Below are positions 1 through 8,264 of a stretch of DNA of 58,907 bases, piece by piece. Below the pieces are notes generated by a model. The model was not told where the DNA came from, made no database searches, and was given only the letters and a program-made list of their open reading frames with translations. Source of the stretch: an uncultured Eubacteriales bacterium (GTDB taxonomy: Bacteria; Bacillota; Clostridia; Christensenellales; Aristaeellaceae); the NCBI GenBank assembly GCA_902790525.1, contig CADASI010000019.1:1-58907 (forward strand), given 5' to 3'. A program made the position numbers and the translations under genes. Positions within the stretch are counted from its first letter, which is position 1. Every line of letters begins with the position of its first letter.

Positions 1-95
1 AAATCCGCCAAGATGCGCCCGACCGCCGGCGCCGCGATGAACGTCGCCATCTCGACGACCTTAACCCCTTCGAGGGGACGCTGTGCTTCTCCCAT
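1..95 (-). CDS. Class III CoA-transferase (CaiB/BaiF family), N-terminus only
   Basis: Only the first 31 or so codons are present; the gene runs off the left edge. The product begins MGEAQRPLEGVKVVEMATF and continues with IAAPAVGRILAD. This matches the N-terminal signature of family III CoA-transferases (formyl-CoA, carnitine and bile-acid CoA-transferase relatives), where a PLEGVKV-type strand is followed by AAP and GR-LAD. Such enzymes move CoA between acyl-CoA and free acids in the cytoplasm. The ATG at 93-95 is preceded by a GGAGG only 4 nt away. Substrate cannot be inferred. It lies downstream of, and in the same direction as, the DUF3783 and rubrerythrin genes. Confidence 0.72.
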   Translation of the reverse strand, partial: MGEAQRPLEGVKVVEMATFIAAPAVGRILAD

Positions 96-212
96 AATGC
101 CTCCTTGTTCGCCATTTCTCAAGCCTATTCTCCATTGTGGGAAACGCTCGAGCGGCAATGAATAGGCAGATTGTCGATATGTCTAGAAAAGAGCGACTTG
201 GGACATGGAGCC

Positions 213-638
213 TTATGCTCCCTCGCCCGACATGGCCGCATGCTCGCGGCTGACTTCGGCAACCAGCGTGGCGAACGGCCACAGGCGATTGCTCTGCGTC
301 ACTTGGGCCTTGCACCCAACAGAACAGTCGGCCTCGCGCATGGCCGCGAGGAGGTCGGTCAGCCTTTGCCCCGTAACATTGTGAAGCAGCATGAACTCCG
401 ATTCGGGCGCTTCTCCTTCGTACGGCTTAGACGAGGGACGGAACCCCACGAGCCCCACGATAGCTCCAACCGGATTGCCCAGCATGTCGGGCGTCACCGT
501 TTTCATGCGGATGCCGTGCGCACCGATAACGGTACGCACGGCATCGCCGCGTTCTGTGCCCGCATCCAGGTTGTACAACGCCGCAAGCGGGCCCGCCGGC
601 TTTGGGCCGGCGGTTTTCTTCTTGGTCTTCTTAGCCAA
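213..638 (-). CDS. DUF3783 domain protein
   Basis: A 141-residue cytoplasmic protein. It starts with a very basic tail ([16 protein letters not shown]) and contains the block [11 protein letters not shown] followed by LLAAMREAD, which I recognise as the core of DUF3783. The family is found in anaerobes and its function is unknown. The start codon overlaps the last 8 nt of the rubrerythrin gene, so the two are almost certainly translated from one mRNA, hinting at a link with oxidative stress or redox. No signal peptide or membrane segment is visible. Confidence 0.8.
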   Translation of the reverse strand: MAKKTKKKTAGPKPAGPLAALYNLDAGTERGDAVRTVIGAHGIRMKTVTPDMLGNPVGAIVGLVGFRPSSKPYEGEAPESEFMLLHNVTGQRLTDLLAAMREADCSVGCKAQVTQSNRLWPFATLVAEVSREHAAMSGEGA

Positions 639-1173
639 AGTAGCGATCGAGCAAGCCCTTCAGGGCCTTGCCGTGACGGGCCTCGTCGCGCGCCATCTCG
701 TGAACGGTGTCGTGGATGGCGTAGAGGTTCAGGGCCTTGGCGCGCTTGGCGAGGTCGGTCTTGCCGGCGGTGGCGCCGTTCTCGGCCTCAACGCGCATCT
801 TGAGGTTCTTCTCGGTGGAGTCGGTGAGCACCTCGCCCAGCAGCTCGGCGAACTTGGCGGCGTGCTCGGCCTCTTCAAACGCGGCGGTCTTCCAGTACTC
901 GCCGATCTCGGGATAGCCCTCGCGATAGGCGACGCGGCTCATGGCCAGGTACATGCCCACCTCGGAGCACTCGCCGTTGAAGTTGGCGCGCAAATCGGCG
1001 ATGATGTCCTCGGGAGCGCCCTGCGCCACACCGACGACGTGCTCGGCCGCCCAGGACATCTCGGCGGACTGCTCGATGAACTTGGAGGCCGGCGCCTTGC
1101 AGACCGGGCAGAACTCGGGGGCCGCTTCACCTTCGTACACATAGCCGCACACGGAACAGACAAACTTCTTCAT
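631..1173 (-). CDS. Reverse rubrerythrin (rubredoxin domain first)
   Basis: A 180-residue non-haem iron protein that reduces hydrogen peroxide (or oxygen) in the cytoplasm of anaerobes with electrons from NAD(P)H:rubredoxin reductases. The N-terminus is a small rubredoxin-like centre, Cys6-x2-Cys9 (VCGYVYEG) and Cys22-x2-Cys25 (CPVCKAP). The ferritin-like four-helix bundle follows, with carboxylate and His ligands in [18 protein letters not shown] and DEARHGKAL. This domain order is the reverse of classical rubrerythrin. The start was set at MKKFVC because AGGAGG lies 8-9 nt upstream; the in-frame extension further upstream has no SD. A clear SigA promoter and a near-palindrome precede it. 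Confidence 0.93.
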   Translation of the reverse strand: MKKFVCSVCGYVYEGEAAPEFCPVCKAPASKFIEQSAEMSWAAEHVVGVAQGAPEDIIADLRANFNGECSEVGMYLAMSRVAYREGYPEIGEYWKTAAFEEAEHAAKFAELLGEVLTDSTEKNLKMRVEAENGATAGKTDLAKRAKALNLYAIHDTVHEMARDEARHGKALKGLLDRYFG

Positions 1174-1198
1174 GGGGATTACCTCCTCTTGTTGATTC

Positions 1199-1250
1199 GA
1201 TAGGATTATGATCCTGTCCCTATTATATAACAAAAATCCCGTTTTGTGAA
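1199..1250 (-). promoter_or_regulatory. Rubrerythrin promoter with 20-bp near-palindrome
   Basis: On the minus strand a -35 TTCACA (1245-1250) and a -10 TATAAT (1222-1227) are separated by 17 bp. Just downstream of the -10, across the expected transcription start, 1199-1218 reads GATAGGAT-TATG-ATCCTGTC, an inverted repeat with 7 of 8 positions paired. Its place fits a repressor operator, for example a PerR/Fur or Rrf2 type regulator, but the sequence does not match a consensus I can name. Confidence 0.6.
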
Positions 1251-1269
1251 TCACCCCGCGCGAATTTAT

Positions 1270-1298
1270 TTGCTTATAGTTGCCGCGTGTGCTATAAT
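1270..1298 (+). promoter_or_regulatory. SigA-like promoter of nudC
   Basis: TTGCTT (1270-1275), a 17-bp spacer and TATAAT (1293-1298). It is divergent from the rubrerythrin promoter and lies 32 bp before the nudC start. Confidence 0.65.
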
Positions 1299-1329
1299 CA
1301 ATTCAACGACGACGGGGGAGGGGCCATCC

Positions 1330-2166
1330 ATGATCCAGGACATCCATCCGCACAAGCTGCACAACGAGTTCATACCGGGCCGCCCGCTGGACGACGACGG
1401 GCTGCTGTTTGTGTTCCGCGGGCCGGAGGTGCTCTGCCGCGTGGCGGGGGACGTCGTGGTCCTGCCGCGGGTGCGGGAGATCGGCGGGTTGTCGGCGTAT
1501 CGCTTTCTGTTCACGCTGGACGAGACGCCCTGCTTCTGGGGCATGGACGAACTGGACGCTGCCCCGGCGGGCTGGGCGTTTGTGCCGGTGCGCGGCCTGC
1601 GCAACCGCGCCACGGGACCGCGGGAGCTGATCTTCTCCGCGTGGACGGCCTTCCAGCTGGTCAACTGGTACCGGGACAACCGCTTCTGCGGGCGCTGCGG
1701 CGTCGAGACCCGGCCCGCGGAGGACGAGCGCGCCATGCTGTGCCCGAATTGCGGGCGGCGCATCTACCCGCGGATCATCCCGGCGGTGATCGTGGGCGTG
1801 ACCCACGGCGACGAGATCCTCATGACCAAGTACAAGGGGCGCGACATCCCCTTCTACGCCCTGATCGCGGGGTTCACCGAGATCGGCGAGACGCTGGAGG
1901 AGTGCGTGGCGCGGGAGGTCATGGAGGAGGCCGGGCTGAGGGTCAAAAACATCAGGTATTACAAGAGCCAGCCCTGGGCCATCGTGGACGACCTGCTGGC
2001 GGGCTTTTACTGCGACGTGGACGGTTCCACCGAGATCCACATGGACGCCCACGAACTCAAGGAGGCCGTGTGGACGCGCCGGGAGGACGTGGTCGGCCAG
2101 CCCAACGATTTCAGCCTCACCAATGAGATGATGATGGTGTTCAAGGCGGGGAAGGAACCCAGGTGA
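1330..2166 (+). CDS. nudC: NAD+ diphosphatase (Nudix hydrolase)
   Basis: A 278-residue enzyme that cleaves NAD(H) to NMN(H) and AMP, and in characterised bacteria removes NAD caps from RNA 5' ends. The domains run in NudC order: an N-terminal NUDIX-like region, a zinc ribbon (Cys120-x2-Cys123 and Cys138-x2-Cys141), then the catalytic Nudix fold. The Nudix box at about 181-203 has the full GX5EX7REVXEEXG pattern (GFTEIGE, REVMEEAG). The NudC-specific SQPW motif is at 213-216, but it continues AIVDDL rather than PFPxSL. The ATG at 1330 follows a GGGGGAGG run. The gene stands alone with its own promoter. Confidence 0.92.
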   Translation: MIQDIHPHKLHNEFIPGRPLDDDGLLFVFRGPEVLCRVAGDVVVLPRVREIGGLSAYRFLFTLDETPCFWGMDELDAAPAGWAFVPVRGLRNRATGPRELIFSAWTAFQLVNWYRDNRFCGRCGVETRPAEDERAMLCPNCGRRIYPRIIPAVIVGVTHGDEILMTKYKGRDIPFYALIAGFTEIGETLEECVAREVMEEAGLRVKNIRYYKSQPWAIVDDLLAGFYCDVDGSTEIHMDAHELKEAVWTRREDVVGQPNDFSLTNEMMMVFKAGKEPR

Positions 2167-2200
2167 ATTGGGAATTGGGAATTGAGAATTGAGAATTAAT
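2165..2200 (+). repeat. Degenerate 7-bp tandem repeat, GGGAATT/GAGAATT
   Basis: About five heptads of the form GAATTGG or GAATTGA run head to tail from the nudC stop codon. They resemble the GGGAATA/GGGAACA heptads at 13158-13254. Confidence 0.7.
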
Positions 2201-2241
2201 GTGGAAATCCTTGCGGATTTCTTTTTACAGACAAGGCTGAT

Positions 2242-2318
2242 GTAGGGGCGGCGATGCGCCGCCCGCCCAAAAGGAACCATGGATTCTGATTGGGCGGGCG
2301 CCGCATCGGCGCCCCTAC
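2242..2318. repeat. Paired GTAGGGGC palindromic repeat (copy 1)
   Basis: A 77-bp element with inverted ends. It starts GTAGGGGCGGCGATGCGCC and ends CGCATCGGCGCCCCTAC, so the outer ~27 bp on each side pair with each other, and each arm can also fold alone (GGCG-atg-CGCC type). The ~23-bp middle is not conserved between copies. It lies between convergent nudC and pgi and could act as a two-way terminator. Related copies are at 13303, 17785, 26506, 36026 and 38857. Confidence 0.8.
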
Positions 2319-2362
2319 GTGTCGTTGGAATGTATGATTACAGGTCCTTTTTCATATGGGGT

Positions 2363-3946
2363 TCAGATCCCCAGCAGGTCGCTGTAGGCCTTGAGCGCGC
2401 CGTCGGTATCGTGGGCGAGCACGCGCTTGGCGAGCACCTTGCCCAGCTGCACGCCCTCCTGGTCGAAGCTGTTGACGTTCCAGCAGAAGCCCTGGAACAT
2501 CACCTTGTTCTCGAAGTGGGCAAGCAGCGCGCCCAGCGCCTCGGGGGTGAGCTGCTCGCCGACGATGATGCTGGAGGGGCGTCCGCCGGCGAAGGCCTTG
2601 TTGGGGTTGTCGTCCTTTTTGCCGCAGGCGAAGGCCATGATCTGGGCGGCCACGTTGGCGCACAGCTTCTGCTGGCTGGTGCTGCCCTGGATGACCACGT
2701 CCATGCCGGCCTGGTTCTTCTTAAAGCCGACGAACTGCAGCGGCACGATGTCGGTGCCCTGGTGCAAAAGCTGGTAGAAGGAGTGCTGGCCGTTGGTGCC
2801 GGGCTCGCCGAAGATTACCGGGCCGGTGACGTAGCTTATGCCCTCGCCGAAGCGGTTGACGGACTTGCCGTTGGACTCCATGTCGAGCTGCTGCAGGTGC
2901 GCCGGGAAGCGGCTCAAAGCCTGGGAGTAGGGCAGCACGGCGGTGGCGGGCCAGCCCAGCACGTTGCGCTCGTACACGCCGATCAGCGCGTCCAGCATGG
3001 CGGGGTTCTTGAGGAGGTCGGGGTTCTTGGCGGTCACGTCAGCCTCGTGCGCGCCGTTCAGGAAGCGCTCGAACACCTCGGGACCGAAGGCCAGCGACAG
3101 CACCACGCCGCCCACGCAGGAGGTGGAGGAGTAGCGCCCGCCGATGTAGTCGTCCATGAAGAAGGCGGCCAGGTAGTCGGAGGACTGCGCCAGCGGCGAG
3201 GTCTCGCTGGTGACGGCCACCATGTGCTTCGAGGGGTCGAGCCCGGCGTTTTTGAGGGCGTCCTTCACGAAGGACTCGTTGGTCAGCGTCTCCAGCGTGG
3301 TGCCGGACTTGGACACCAGCACGAACAGCGCCCGGGACACGTCGATGCTCTTGAGCACCGCCGCGGCGTCGTCGGGGTCCACGTTGCTGATGAACTTCGC
3401 TTCCATCCTGAACGCGCCGTTCTGCCGCGCCCACTGCTCCAGCGCCAGGTACATGGCGCGGGGGCCCAGGTCGCTGCCGCCGATGCCGATCTGCACCACG
3501 GTGGTGAACTTCTCGCCCTTCGCGTTGGCGATCTCCCCGGCGTGCACCTTCCTGGCGAAGGCCGCGGCCTTCATCTGCTGGGAGACGTAGAAATCCCGCT
3601 TGTTCACGCCGTCGGCCACCACGTCGTCCCCGAGCTGGCCGCGGGTAAGCTGGTGCAGCACCAGCCGCTTCTCGCCGGTGTTGATGACCTCGCCGTTATA
3701 AAGCGCGGCGAACTTGTCGGTGAGCTCGGCCTCGTCGGCCAGCGCGGCGAGGGCGTCCAGCACCTCATCATCCACGGGCCTGGCGGCATAATTGAACTGA
3801 AGGCCGCCCGCCATGGGCGCGGCATACTGCGCCACGCGCTTTGCGCCATTCTCGCCGGCCATGGCTTCCACGAGGTTCACGCGGCCCTTCAGGGCCTTCA
3901 ACTTGCCGTATGCGGACAGGGTATCCAGATTCTTCCAGGAAATCAT
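2363..3946 (-). CDS. pgi: Glucose-6-phosphate isomerase
   Basis: A 527-residue cytoplasmic enzyme that interconverts glucose-6-phosphate and fructose-6-phosphate. It carries the family landmarks in order: GIGGSDLG at about 154 (phosphate loop), SKSGTTLET (phosphate binding), GGRYSSTS, GEPGTNGQHSF (catalytic Glu and the His-containing stretch) and the C-terminal signature FDQEGVQLGK with the conserved Lys. In the last motif Gln replaces the usual Glu of GVE. The length is between the short bacterial (~450) and the long (~550) forms. It has its own promoter and sits convergent with nudC across a palindromic repeat. Confidence 0.95.
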   Translation of the reverse strand: MISWKNLDTLSAYGKLKALKGRVNLVEAMAGENGAKRVAQYAAPMAGGLQFNYAARPVDDEVLDALAALADEAELTDKFAALYNGEVINTGEKRLVLHQLTRGQLGDDVVADGVNKRDFYVSQQMKAAAFARKVHAGEIANAKGEKFTTVVQIGIGGSDLGPRAMYLALEQWARQNGAFRMEAKFISNVDPDDAAAVLKSIDVSRALFVLVSKSGTTLETLTNESFVKDALKNAGLDPSKHMVAVTSETSPLAQSSDYLAAFFMDDYIGGRYSSTSCVGGVVLSLAFGPEVFERFLNGAHEADVTAKNPDLLKNPAMLDALIGVYERNVLGWPATAVLPYSQALSRFPAHLQQLDMESNGKSVNRFGEGISYVTGPVIFGEPGTNGQHSFYQLLHQGTDIVPLQFVGFKKNQAGMDVVIQGSTSQQKLCANVAAQIMAFACGKKDDNPNKAFAGGRPSSIIVGEQLTPEALGALLAHFENKVMFQGFCWNVNSFDQEGVQLGKVLAKRVLAHDTDGALKAYSDLLGI

Positions 3947-3981
3947 GGGCTATCATCCTTTCGCGGTTTCTTGATGTCACC

Positions 3982-4011
3982 ATTATACCAAAGCGGCGGG
4001 GGATTTGTCCA
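3982..4011 (-). promoter_or_regulatory. SigA-like promoter of pgi
   Basis: Minus strand: -35 TGGACA (4006-4011), an 18-bp spacer and -10 TATAAT (3982-3987), about 35 bp before the pgi ATG. Confidence 0.65.
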
Positions 4012-4057
4012 GTCCATGAAATAACCAAAAATACGCGAAAATGCACGCTTGCCGCGC

Positions 4058-4086
4058 TTGACAACAATTCGGGTTAAAGGTATATT
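4058..4086 (+). promoter_or_regulatory. Strong SigA-like promoter of the liv operon
   Basis: Consensus TTGACA (4058-4063), a 17-bp spacer and TATATT (4081-4086), 68 bp before the livJ ATG. Confidence 0.75.
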
Positions 4087-4154
4087 AACCATTAACGATA
4101 TGCGTATACCCAGTGTATGCCGTAGCGCTAATCTTAGTTGGGAGGAATCCGAAT

Positions 4155-5291
4155 ATGAAGTTCACCAAGGCTCTCGCTGCAATGATCCTCGCCATCGTGA
4201 TGGTCGTGGGTCTGGCTTCCGCCGCCATGGCCGAGGATACGCTGAAGATCGGCGTCATCGGTCCCTTCACCGGCGCGGCCGCCATCTACGGCAACGCCTG
4301 CAAGTACGGCGCGCAGGTCGCCGCCGAGCAGATCAACGCCCAGGGCGGCGTTCAGATCGAGCTGCTCAACGAGGACGACGAGCACGATCCCGAGAAGTCC
4401 CTCAACGCCTATAACAACGTGCTGGACAACGGCGCTCAGATGATCGCCGGCACCACCACCACCACTCCCTGCATCGCCGTGGGCGCCCAGGCCAACGAGG
4501 ATCGCGTGTTCATGCTGACCCCGTCCGCCTCCTCTCCCGACGTGACCGCGAACAAGGACAACGTGTTCCAGGTGTGCTTCACCGATCCCGCCCAGGGCAC
4601 CGCCTCCGCGCAGTACATCAAGGAGCATGAACTGGCCACCAAGATCGCCATCATCTACAACAACGCCGACGCCTACTCCACCGGCATCTACCAGACCTTT
4701 GTGGACGAAGCGCCTGCGCTGGGCCTGGAGATCGTCTCCACCACCACCTTCACCGACGAGACCACCGACTTCTCCGTGCAGGTTTCCGACGCGAAGGACG
4801 CCGGCGCCGACCTGGTGTTCCTGCCCATCTACTACACCCCCGCTTCCATGATCCTGCAGACCGCCAAGACCATGGATTACGCGCCCGTGTTCTTCGGCGT
4901 GGACGGCATGGACGGCATCCTGACCATGGAGGGCTTCGACGCCTCCCTGGCCGAGGGCGTGTTCATGCTGACCCCCTTCTCCGCCGATGCCGAGGACGAG
5001 GCCACCAAGGCCTTCGTCGCCCGCTATCAGGAGATCACCGGCGAGATCCCGAACCAGTTCGCCGCCGACGCCTATGACGCCGTCAACGCGCTCTACACCG
5101 CCAGCCTGAACGCCGGCATCACCGGCGACACCTCCGCCGAGGACGCCTGCGAGCTGCTGATCGAGCAGTTCAAGACCCTCCAGGTGGACGGCCTGACCGG
5201 CAGCATGACCTGGGACGAGACCGGCGCCGTGACCAAGACCCCCACCGCCGTCATCATCAAGGATGGCGCGTATGTGGGCTTCAACGGCTGA
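4155..5291 (+). CDS. livJ: Branched-chain amino acid ABC transporter, substrate-binding protein
   Basis: A 378-residue exported binding protein of the LivJ/LivK (peripla_BP_6) family that delivers leucine, isoleucine, valine or a related amino acid to the permease. Residues 1-26 are a signal peptide ending ASAAMA before EDTLKIGVIGPFTG, the typical first strand. The next block, YGAQVAAEQINAQGG, is also typical. There is no cysteine in the signal peptide, so no lipobox, which is odd for a Gram-positive binding protein. SD GGAGG lies at 4141-4145. It is the first gene of livJHMGF; a hairpin follows it, as is common where the binding protein is made in excess. Confidence 0.93.
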   Translation: MKFTKALAAMILAIVMVVGLASAAMAEDTLKIGVIGPFTGAAAIYGNACKYGAQVAAEQINAQGGVQIELLNEDDEHDPEKSLNAYNNVLDNGAQMIAGTTTTTPCIAVGAQANEDRVFMLTPSASSPDVTANKDNVFQVCFTDPAQGTASAQYIKEHELATKIAIIYNNADAYSTGIYQTFVDEAPALGLEIVSTTTFTDETTDFSVQVSDAKDAGADLVFLPIYYTPASMILQTAKTMDYAPVFFGVDGMDGILTMEGFDASLAEGVFMLTPFSADAEDEATKAFVARYQEITGEIPNQFAADAYDAVNALYTASLNAGITGDTSAEDACELLIEQFKTLQVDGLTGSMTWDETGAVTKTPTAVIIKDGAYVGFNG

Positions 5292-5302
5292 TTGATTGCC
5301 CG

Positions 5303-5335
5303 TTTCCCGACCCCGGTCTGACCGGGGCCGGGAAA
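5303..5335 (+). promoter_or_regulatory. Stable hairpin downstream of livJ
   Basis: TTTCCCG-a-CCCCGGT, loop CTG, ACCGGGG-c-CGGGAAA: 14 paired positions with one mismatch, 12 nt after the livJ stop. There is no clear U-run, so it may act as an mRNA 3'-end stabiliser or partial terminator, giving more LivJ than permease. Confidence 0.6.
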
Positions 5336-5374
5336 TGATGTTTTCCGGGTCGGCGGCATCCGAAGGATGACGTC

Positions 5375-5439
5375 GACAATCGTACCGAGGTAACTGACGA
5401 TTGTCAACAGAAGGGACTGCTGATGATGGTCAGTTACCT
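5375..5439 (+). promoter_or_regulatory. Two interlocking stems before livH (possible pseudoknot or switch)
   Basis: Stem A pairs GACAATCG (5375-5382) with CGATTGTC (5398-5405), 8 bp perfect. Stem B pairs AGGTAACTGAC (5388-5398) with GTCAGTTACCT (5429-5439), 11 bp perfect. The 5' arm of B lies in the loop of A and they share base 5398. They can therefore form an H-type pseudoknot (losing one pair) or act as alternatives. The livH SD (GAGGAG, about 5455-5460) is 16 nt beyond stem B. This matches no riboswitch class I know. Confidence 0.55.
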
Positions 5440-5469
5440 TATAATCATTTATTTGAGGAGTTGGAAGAC

Positions 5470-6354
5470 ATGGTATCGTTCCTGCGATTCCTGATCAACG
5501 GAATCAGCCTGGGCAGCGTGTACGCCATCATCGCGCTGGGATACACGATGGTCTACGGCATCGCCAAGATGCTGAACTTTGCCCACGGCGACGTGATCAT
5601 GGTGGGCGCGTACATCGCGTTCTGCGCGATGCAATACCTGAACCTGCCGCCGCTTCTGTCGGTGCTGTGCGCCATGGTGGTCTGCACGTGCCTGGGCGTG
5701 GTGATCGAAGGGCTGGCCTACCGGCCCCTCAGGCAGGCGCCCAAGCTGGCGGTGCTGATCACGGCCATCGGCGTGAGCTACTTTTTGCAGAACACGGCGC
5801 TGCTCATCTGGAGCTCCAACCCCAAGGTGTTCCCCTCCGTGTTCAGCGTGGGCCAGATCAAGCTGTTCGACGGCAACCTGGTCGTCTCCTCTGAGACGAT
5901 ACTGACCATCGCCGCCAACATCGTGATCATGGTGGCGCTGACGCTGTTCACCGGCCGCACCAAGATGGGCAAGGCCATGCGCGCGGTGTCCGAGGACAAG
6001 GGCGCGGCGGAGCTCATGGGCATCAACGTCAACCGCACCATCTCCCTGACCTTCGCCATCGGCTCGGCGCTGGCGGCCATCGCGGGCGTGCTGCTGTGCT
6101 CGGCGTATCCCACGCTCCAGCCCACCACGGGCTCCATGCCCGGCATCAAGGCGTTCACCGCGGCGGTGTTCGGCGGTATCGGCTCCATCCCCGGGGCGAT
6201 GATCGGCGGGCTTTTGCTGGGCGTGATCGAGATACTGGGCAAGGCGTACATCTCCACGGAGCTGGGCGACGCGCTGGTGTTCGCGGTTTTGATCATCGTG
6301 TTGCTGTTCAAGCCCGCGGGATTGCTGGGCAAGCCCGTGAACGAGAAAGTGTGA
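5470..6354 (+). CDS. livH: Branched-chain amino acid ABC permease LivH
   Basis: A 294-residue polytopic inner-membrane subunit. The opening (FLINGISLGSVYAIIALGYTMVYGI) is the LivH signature, followed by MLNFAHGD and later AVSEDKGAAELMGINVN, the cytoplasmic coupling loop that contacts the ATPases, then the terminal GGIGSIPGAMIGG. It forms a heterodimeric channel with LivM. The ATG at 5470 has GAGGAG about 9 nt upstream; an in-frame extension to 5401 would run through the stems described above and has no SD. Confidence 0.94.
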   Translation: MVSFLRFLINGISLGSVYAIIALGYTMVYGIAKMLNFAHGDVIMVGAYIAFCAMQYLNLPPLLSVLCAMVVCTCLGVVIEGLAYRPLRQAPKLAVLITAIGVSYFLQNTALLIWSSNPKVFPSVFSVGQIKLFDGNLVVSSETILTIAANIVIMVALTLFTGRTKMGKAMRAVSEDKGAAELMGINVNRTISLTFAIGSALAAIAGVLLCSAYPTLQPTTGSMPGIKAFTAAVFGGIGSIPGAMIGGLLLGVIEILGKAYISTELGDALVFAVLIIVLLFKPAGLLGKPVNEKV

Positions 6355-6364
6355 GGTGCGGTGT

Positions 6365-7408
6365 ATGAAGCTGAAAAAGAGTACGGTCAACAACCTCATA
6401 TCCTTCGGCATCGTCATCATCGCCTTCATCGTGTGCCAGTCGATGATCTCCACCGGCGTGATGAAGCGCTCCCTGCGGGGGCAGATGATCCCGATCTGCG
6501 TGTACATCGTCATGGCTGTGTCGCTGAACCTGGTGGTGGGCATCTCCGGCGAGCTTTCGCTGGGCCACGCGGGGTTCATGTCCATCGGCGCGTTCTCGGG
6601 CATCATCGCCTCGGCGTGGCTCAGGACCTTCGGGCTTGAAAACGAGCTTGTACGGCTGGTCCTCTCCATGATCGCGGCGGGCGTGATGGCCGGCGTGTTC
6701 GGCGCGCTGATCGGCATTCCCGTATTGCGCCTGCGGGGCGACTACCTGGCCATCGTGACGCTGGCCTTCGGCGAGATCATACGCAACGTCTTAAACTGCC
6801 TGTACTTCTCGCTGGAGGGCAGGCGGCTGCACGTGTCCTTCAACAACCCCAACATCCCCGGCACGATACTGCTCAACGGCCCCAACGGCGCCAAGGACGT
6901 GGCCAAGATCGCCACCTTCCCGGCGGGCTTCGTGCTGATACTGTTTACGCTGTTCTTAGTGATGAACCTGATCAACAGCCGCTCCGGCCGCGCCATCATG
7001 GCGGCGCGGGACAACCGCATCGCCGCCGAGGCCATGGGCATCAACGTCACCAAGTACAAGATGATGGCCTTCGTCACCGCCGCGGTGCTGGCGGGCATGG
7101 CGGGGGCGCTGTACGGCCTGAGCATGGCCACGGTGACCGCCTCGAAGTTCAAGTTCGACACCTCGATACTGGTGCTGGTGTTCGTCGTGCTGGGCGGCAT
7201 CGGCAACATCTGGGGCTCCATCATCGCGGCGGCGCTTCTGACCGTGCTGCCCGAGCTGCTCAGGGCCTTCGCCGACTACCGCATGCTGATCTACGCCATC
7301 GTGCTGATACTGGTCATGCTGGCGACCAACAACCCCACCATGCGGGCGCTGTTCGGCAAGCTGATCCCCCGAAGGAACGGCCGGCAGAAGGGAGGCGCGG
7401 CGGCATGA
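6365..7408 (+). CDS. livM: Branched-chain amino acid ABC permease LivM
   Basis: A 347-residue membrane subunit paired with LivH. It shows the LivM motif GISGELSLGHAGFMSIGAF, the coupling loop AARDNRIAAEAMGINVTKYK and the GGIGNIWGSIIAA segment near the C-terminus. A basic tail (IPRRNGRQKGG) follows. The ATG at 6365 was chosen because AGGTG lies 6 nt upstream; a GTG at 6356 is in frame but sits inside that SD. It starts 10 nt after livH and overlaps livG by ATGA. Confidence 0.93.
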   Translation: MKLKKSTVNNLISFGIVIIAFIVCQSMISTGVMKRSLRGQMIPICVYIVMAVSLNLVVGISGELSLGHAGFMSIGAFSGIIASAWLRTFGLENELVRLVLSMIAAGVMAGVFGALIGIPVLRLRGDYLAIVTLAFGEIIRNVLNCLYFSLEGRRLHVSFNNPNIPGTILLNGPNGAKDVAKIATFPAGFVLILFTLFLVMNLINSRSGRAIMAARDNRIAAEAMGINVTKYKMMAFVTAAVLAGMAGALYGLSMATVTASKFKFDTSILVLVFVVLGGIGNIWGSIIAAALLTVLPELLRAFADYRMLIYAIVLILVMLATNNPTMRALFGKLIPRRNGRQKGGAAA

Positions 7409-8262
7409 GTGAAACCGTGAAGCGCAGACAGAACACCAAGATGGTGCCCGCCCCGAGCCACGGCATCATCCCCGAGCGCGACCTGTACGAATCCCCCGTG
7501 CTGGAGGCCCGGCACCTGGGCATCGAGTTCGGCGGTCTGAAGGCCGTGGACGACTTCAACCTGGTCATCGGCAAGACCGAGATCGCCGGCCTGATCGGCC
7601 CCAACGGCGCGGGCAAGACCACCGTGTTCAACCTGCTGACCAAGGTGTACCAGCCCACCATGGGCTCCATCATGTTGAACGGGCGCGACATGCACGGCAT
7701 GAACACCGTGCAGGCCAACAAGCTGGGCATCGCCCGCACGTTCCAGAACATCCGCCTGTTTGACAACATGACCGTGGAGGACAACGTGCGCATCGGCCTG
7801 CACAACCAGATCAGCTACGGCATGTTCTCCGGCATCTTCCGCCTGCCGGCCTTCTGGCAGGGCGAGAAGCGCCAGCACGAGAAGGCCATGGAGCTTCTGA
7901 GCATATTCGACATGCAGGACATGGCGAAGGCCCAGGCGGGGTCGCTGCCCTACGGCGCGCAGCGTCGGCTGGAGATCGTGCGCGCGCTGGCCACGAAGCC
8001 GTCGCTGCTGCTGCTGGACGAGCCCGCCGCCGGCATGAACCCCCACGAGACCGAGGAGCTGATGAACAACATCGCCCGCATCCGCGACCAGTTCCACATC
8101 GCCATCATGCTGATCGAGCACGACATGAACCTGGTCATGGGCGTGTGCGAGGGCATCTGCGTGTTGAACTACGGGCGCATCATCGCCAAGGGCACCCCGG
8201 ACGAGATACAGTCCAATCCCACGGTCATTGAAGCCTATCTGGGCAAGAAGAAGGAGGGGTAA
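7405..8262 (+). CDS. livG: Branched-chain amino acid ABC transporter ATPase LivG
   Basis: A 285-residue ATPase. It carries Walker A GPNGAGKT (65-72), the LivG-type ARTFQNIRLFDNMTV stretch with the Q-loop, an ABC signature in the form LPYGAQRRLEIVRAL (typical of LivG, not LSGGQ), Walker B LLLLDEPAAGMN and the switch-loop EHDM. The N-terminus is about 30 residues longer than most LivG proteins. It overlaps livM by 4 nt, so translation is coupled. Confidence 0.94.
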   Translation: MSETVKRRQNTKMVPAPSHGIIPERDLYESPVLEARHLGIEFGGLKAVDDFNLVIGKTEIAGLIGPNGAGKTTVFNLLTKVYQPTMGSIMLNGRDMHGMNTVQANKLGIARTFQNIRLFDNMTVEDNVRIGLHNQISYGMFSGIFRLPAFWQGEKRQHEKAMELLSIFDMQDMAKAQAGSLPYGAQRRLEIVRALATKPSLLLLDEPAAGMNPHETEELMNNIARIRDQFHIAIMLIEHDMNLVMGVCEGICVLNYGRIIAKGTPDEIQSNPTVIEAYLGKKKEG

Positions 8263-8264
8263 GC

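Noticed and set aside
1..1173. Horizontal transfer of the left-edge genes
   Set aside because: The CoA-transferase/DUF3783 pair looked slightly different in codon use, but the stretch is too short to judge and rubrerythrin is typical of Clostridia.
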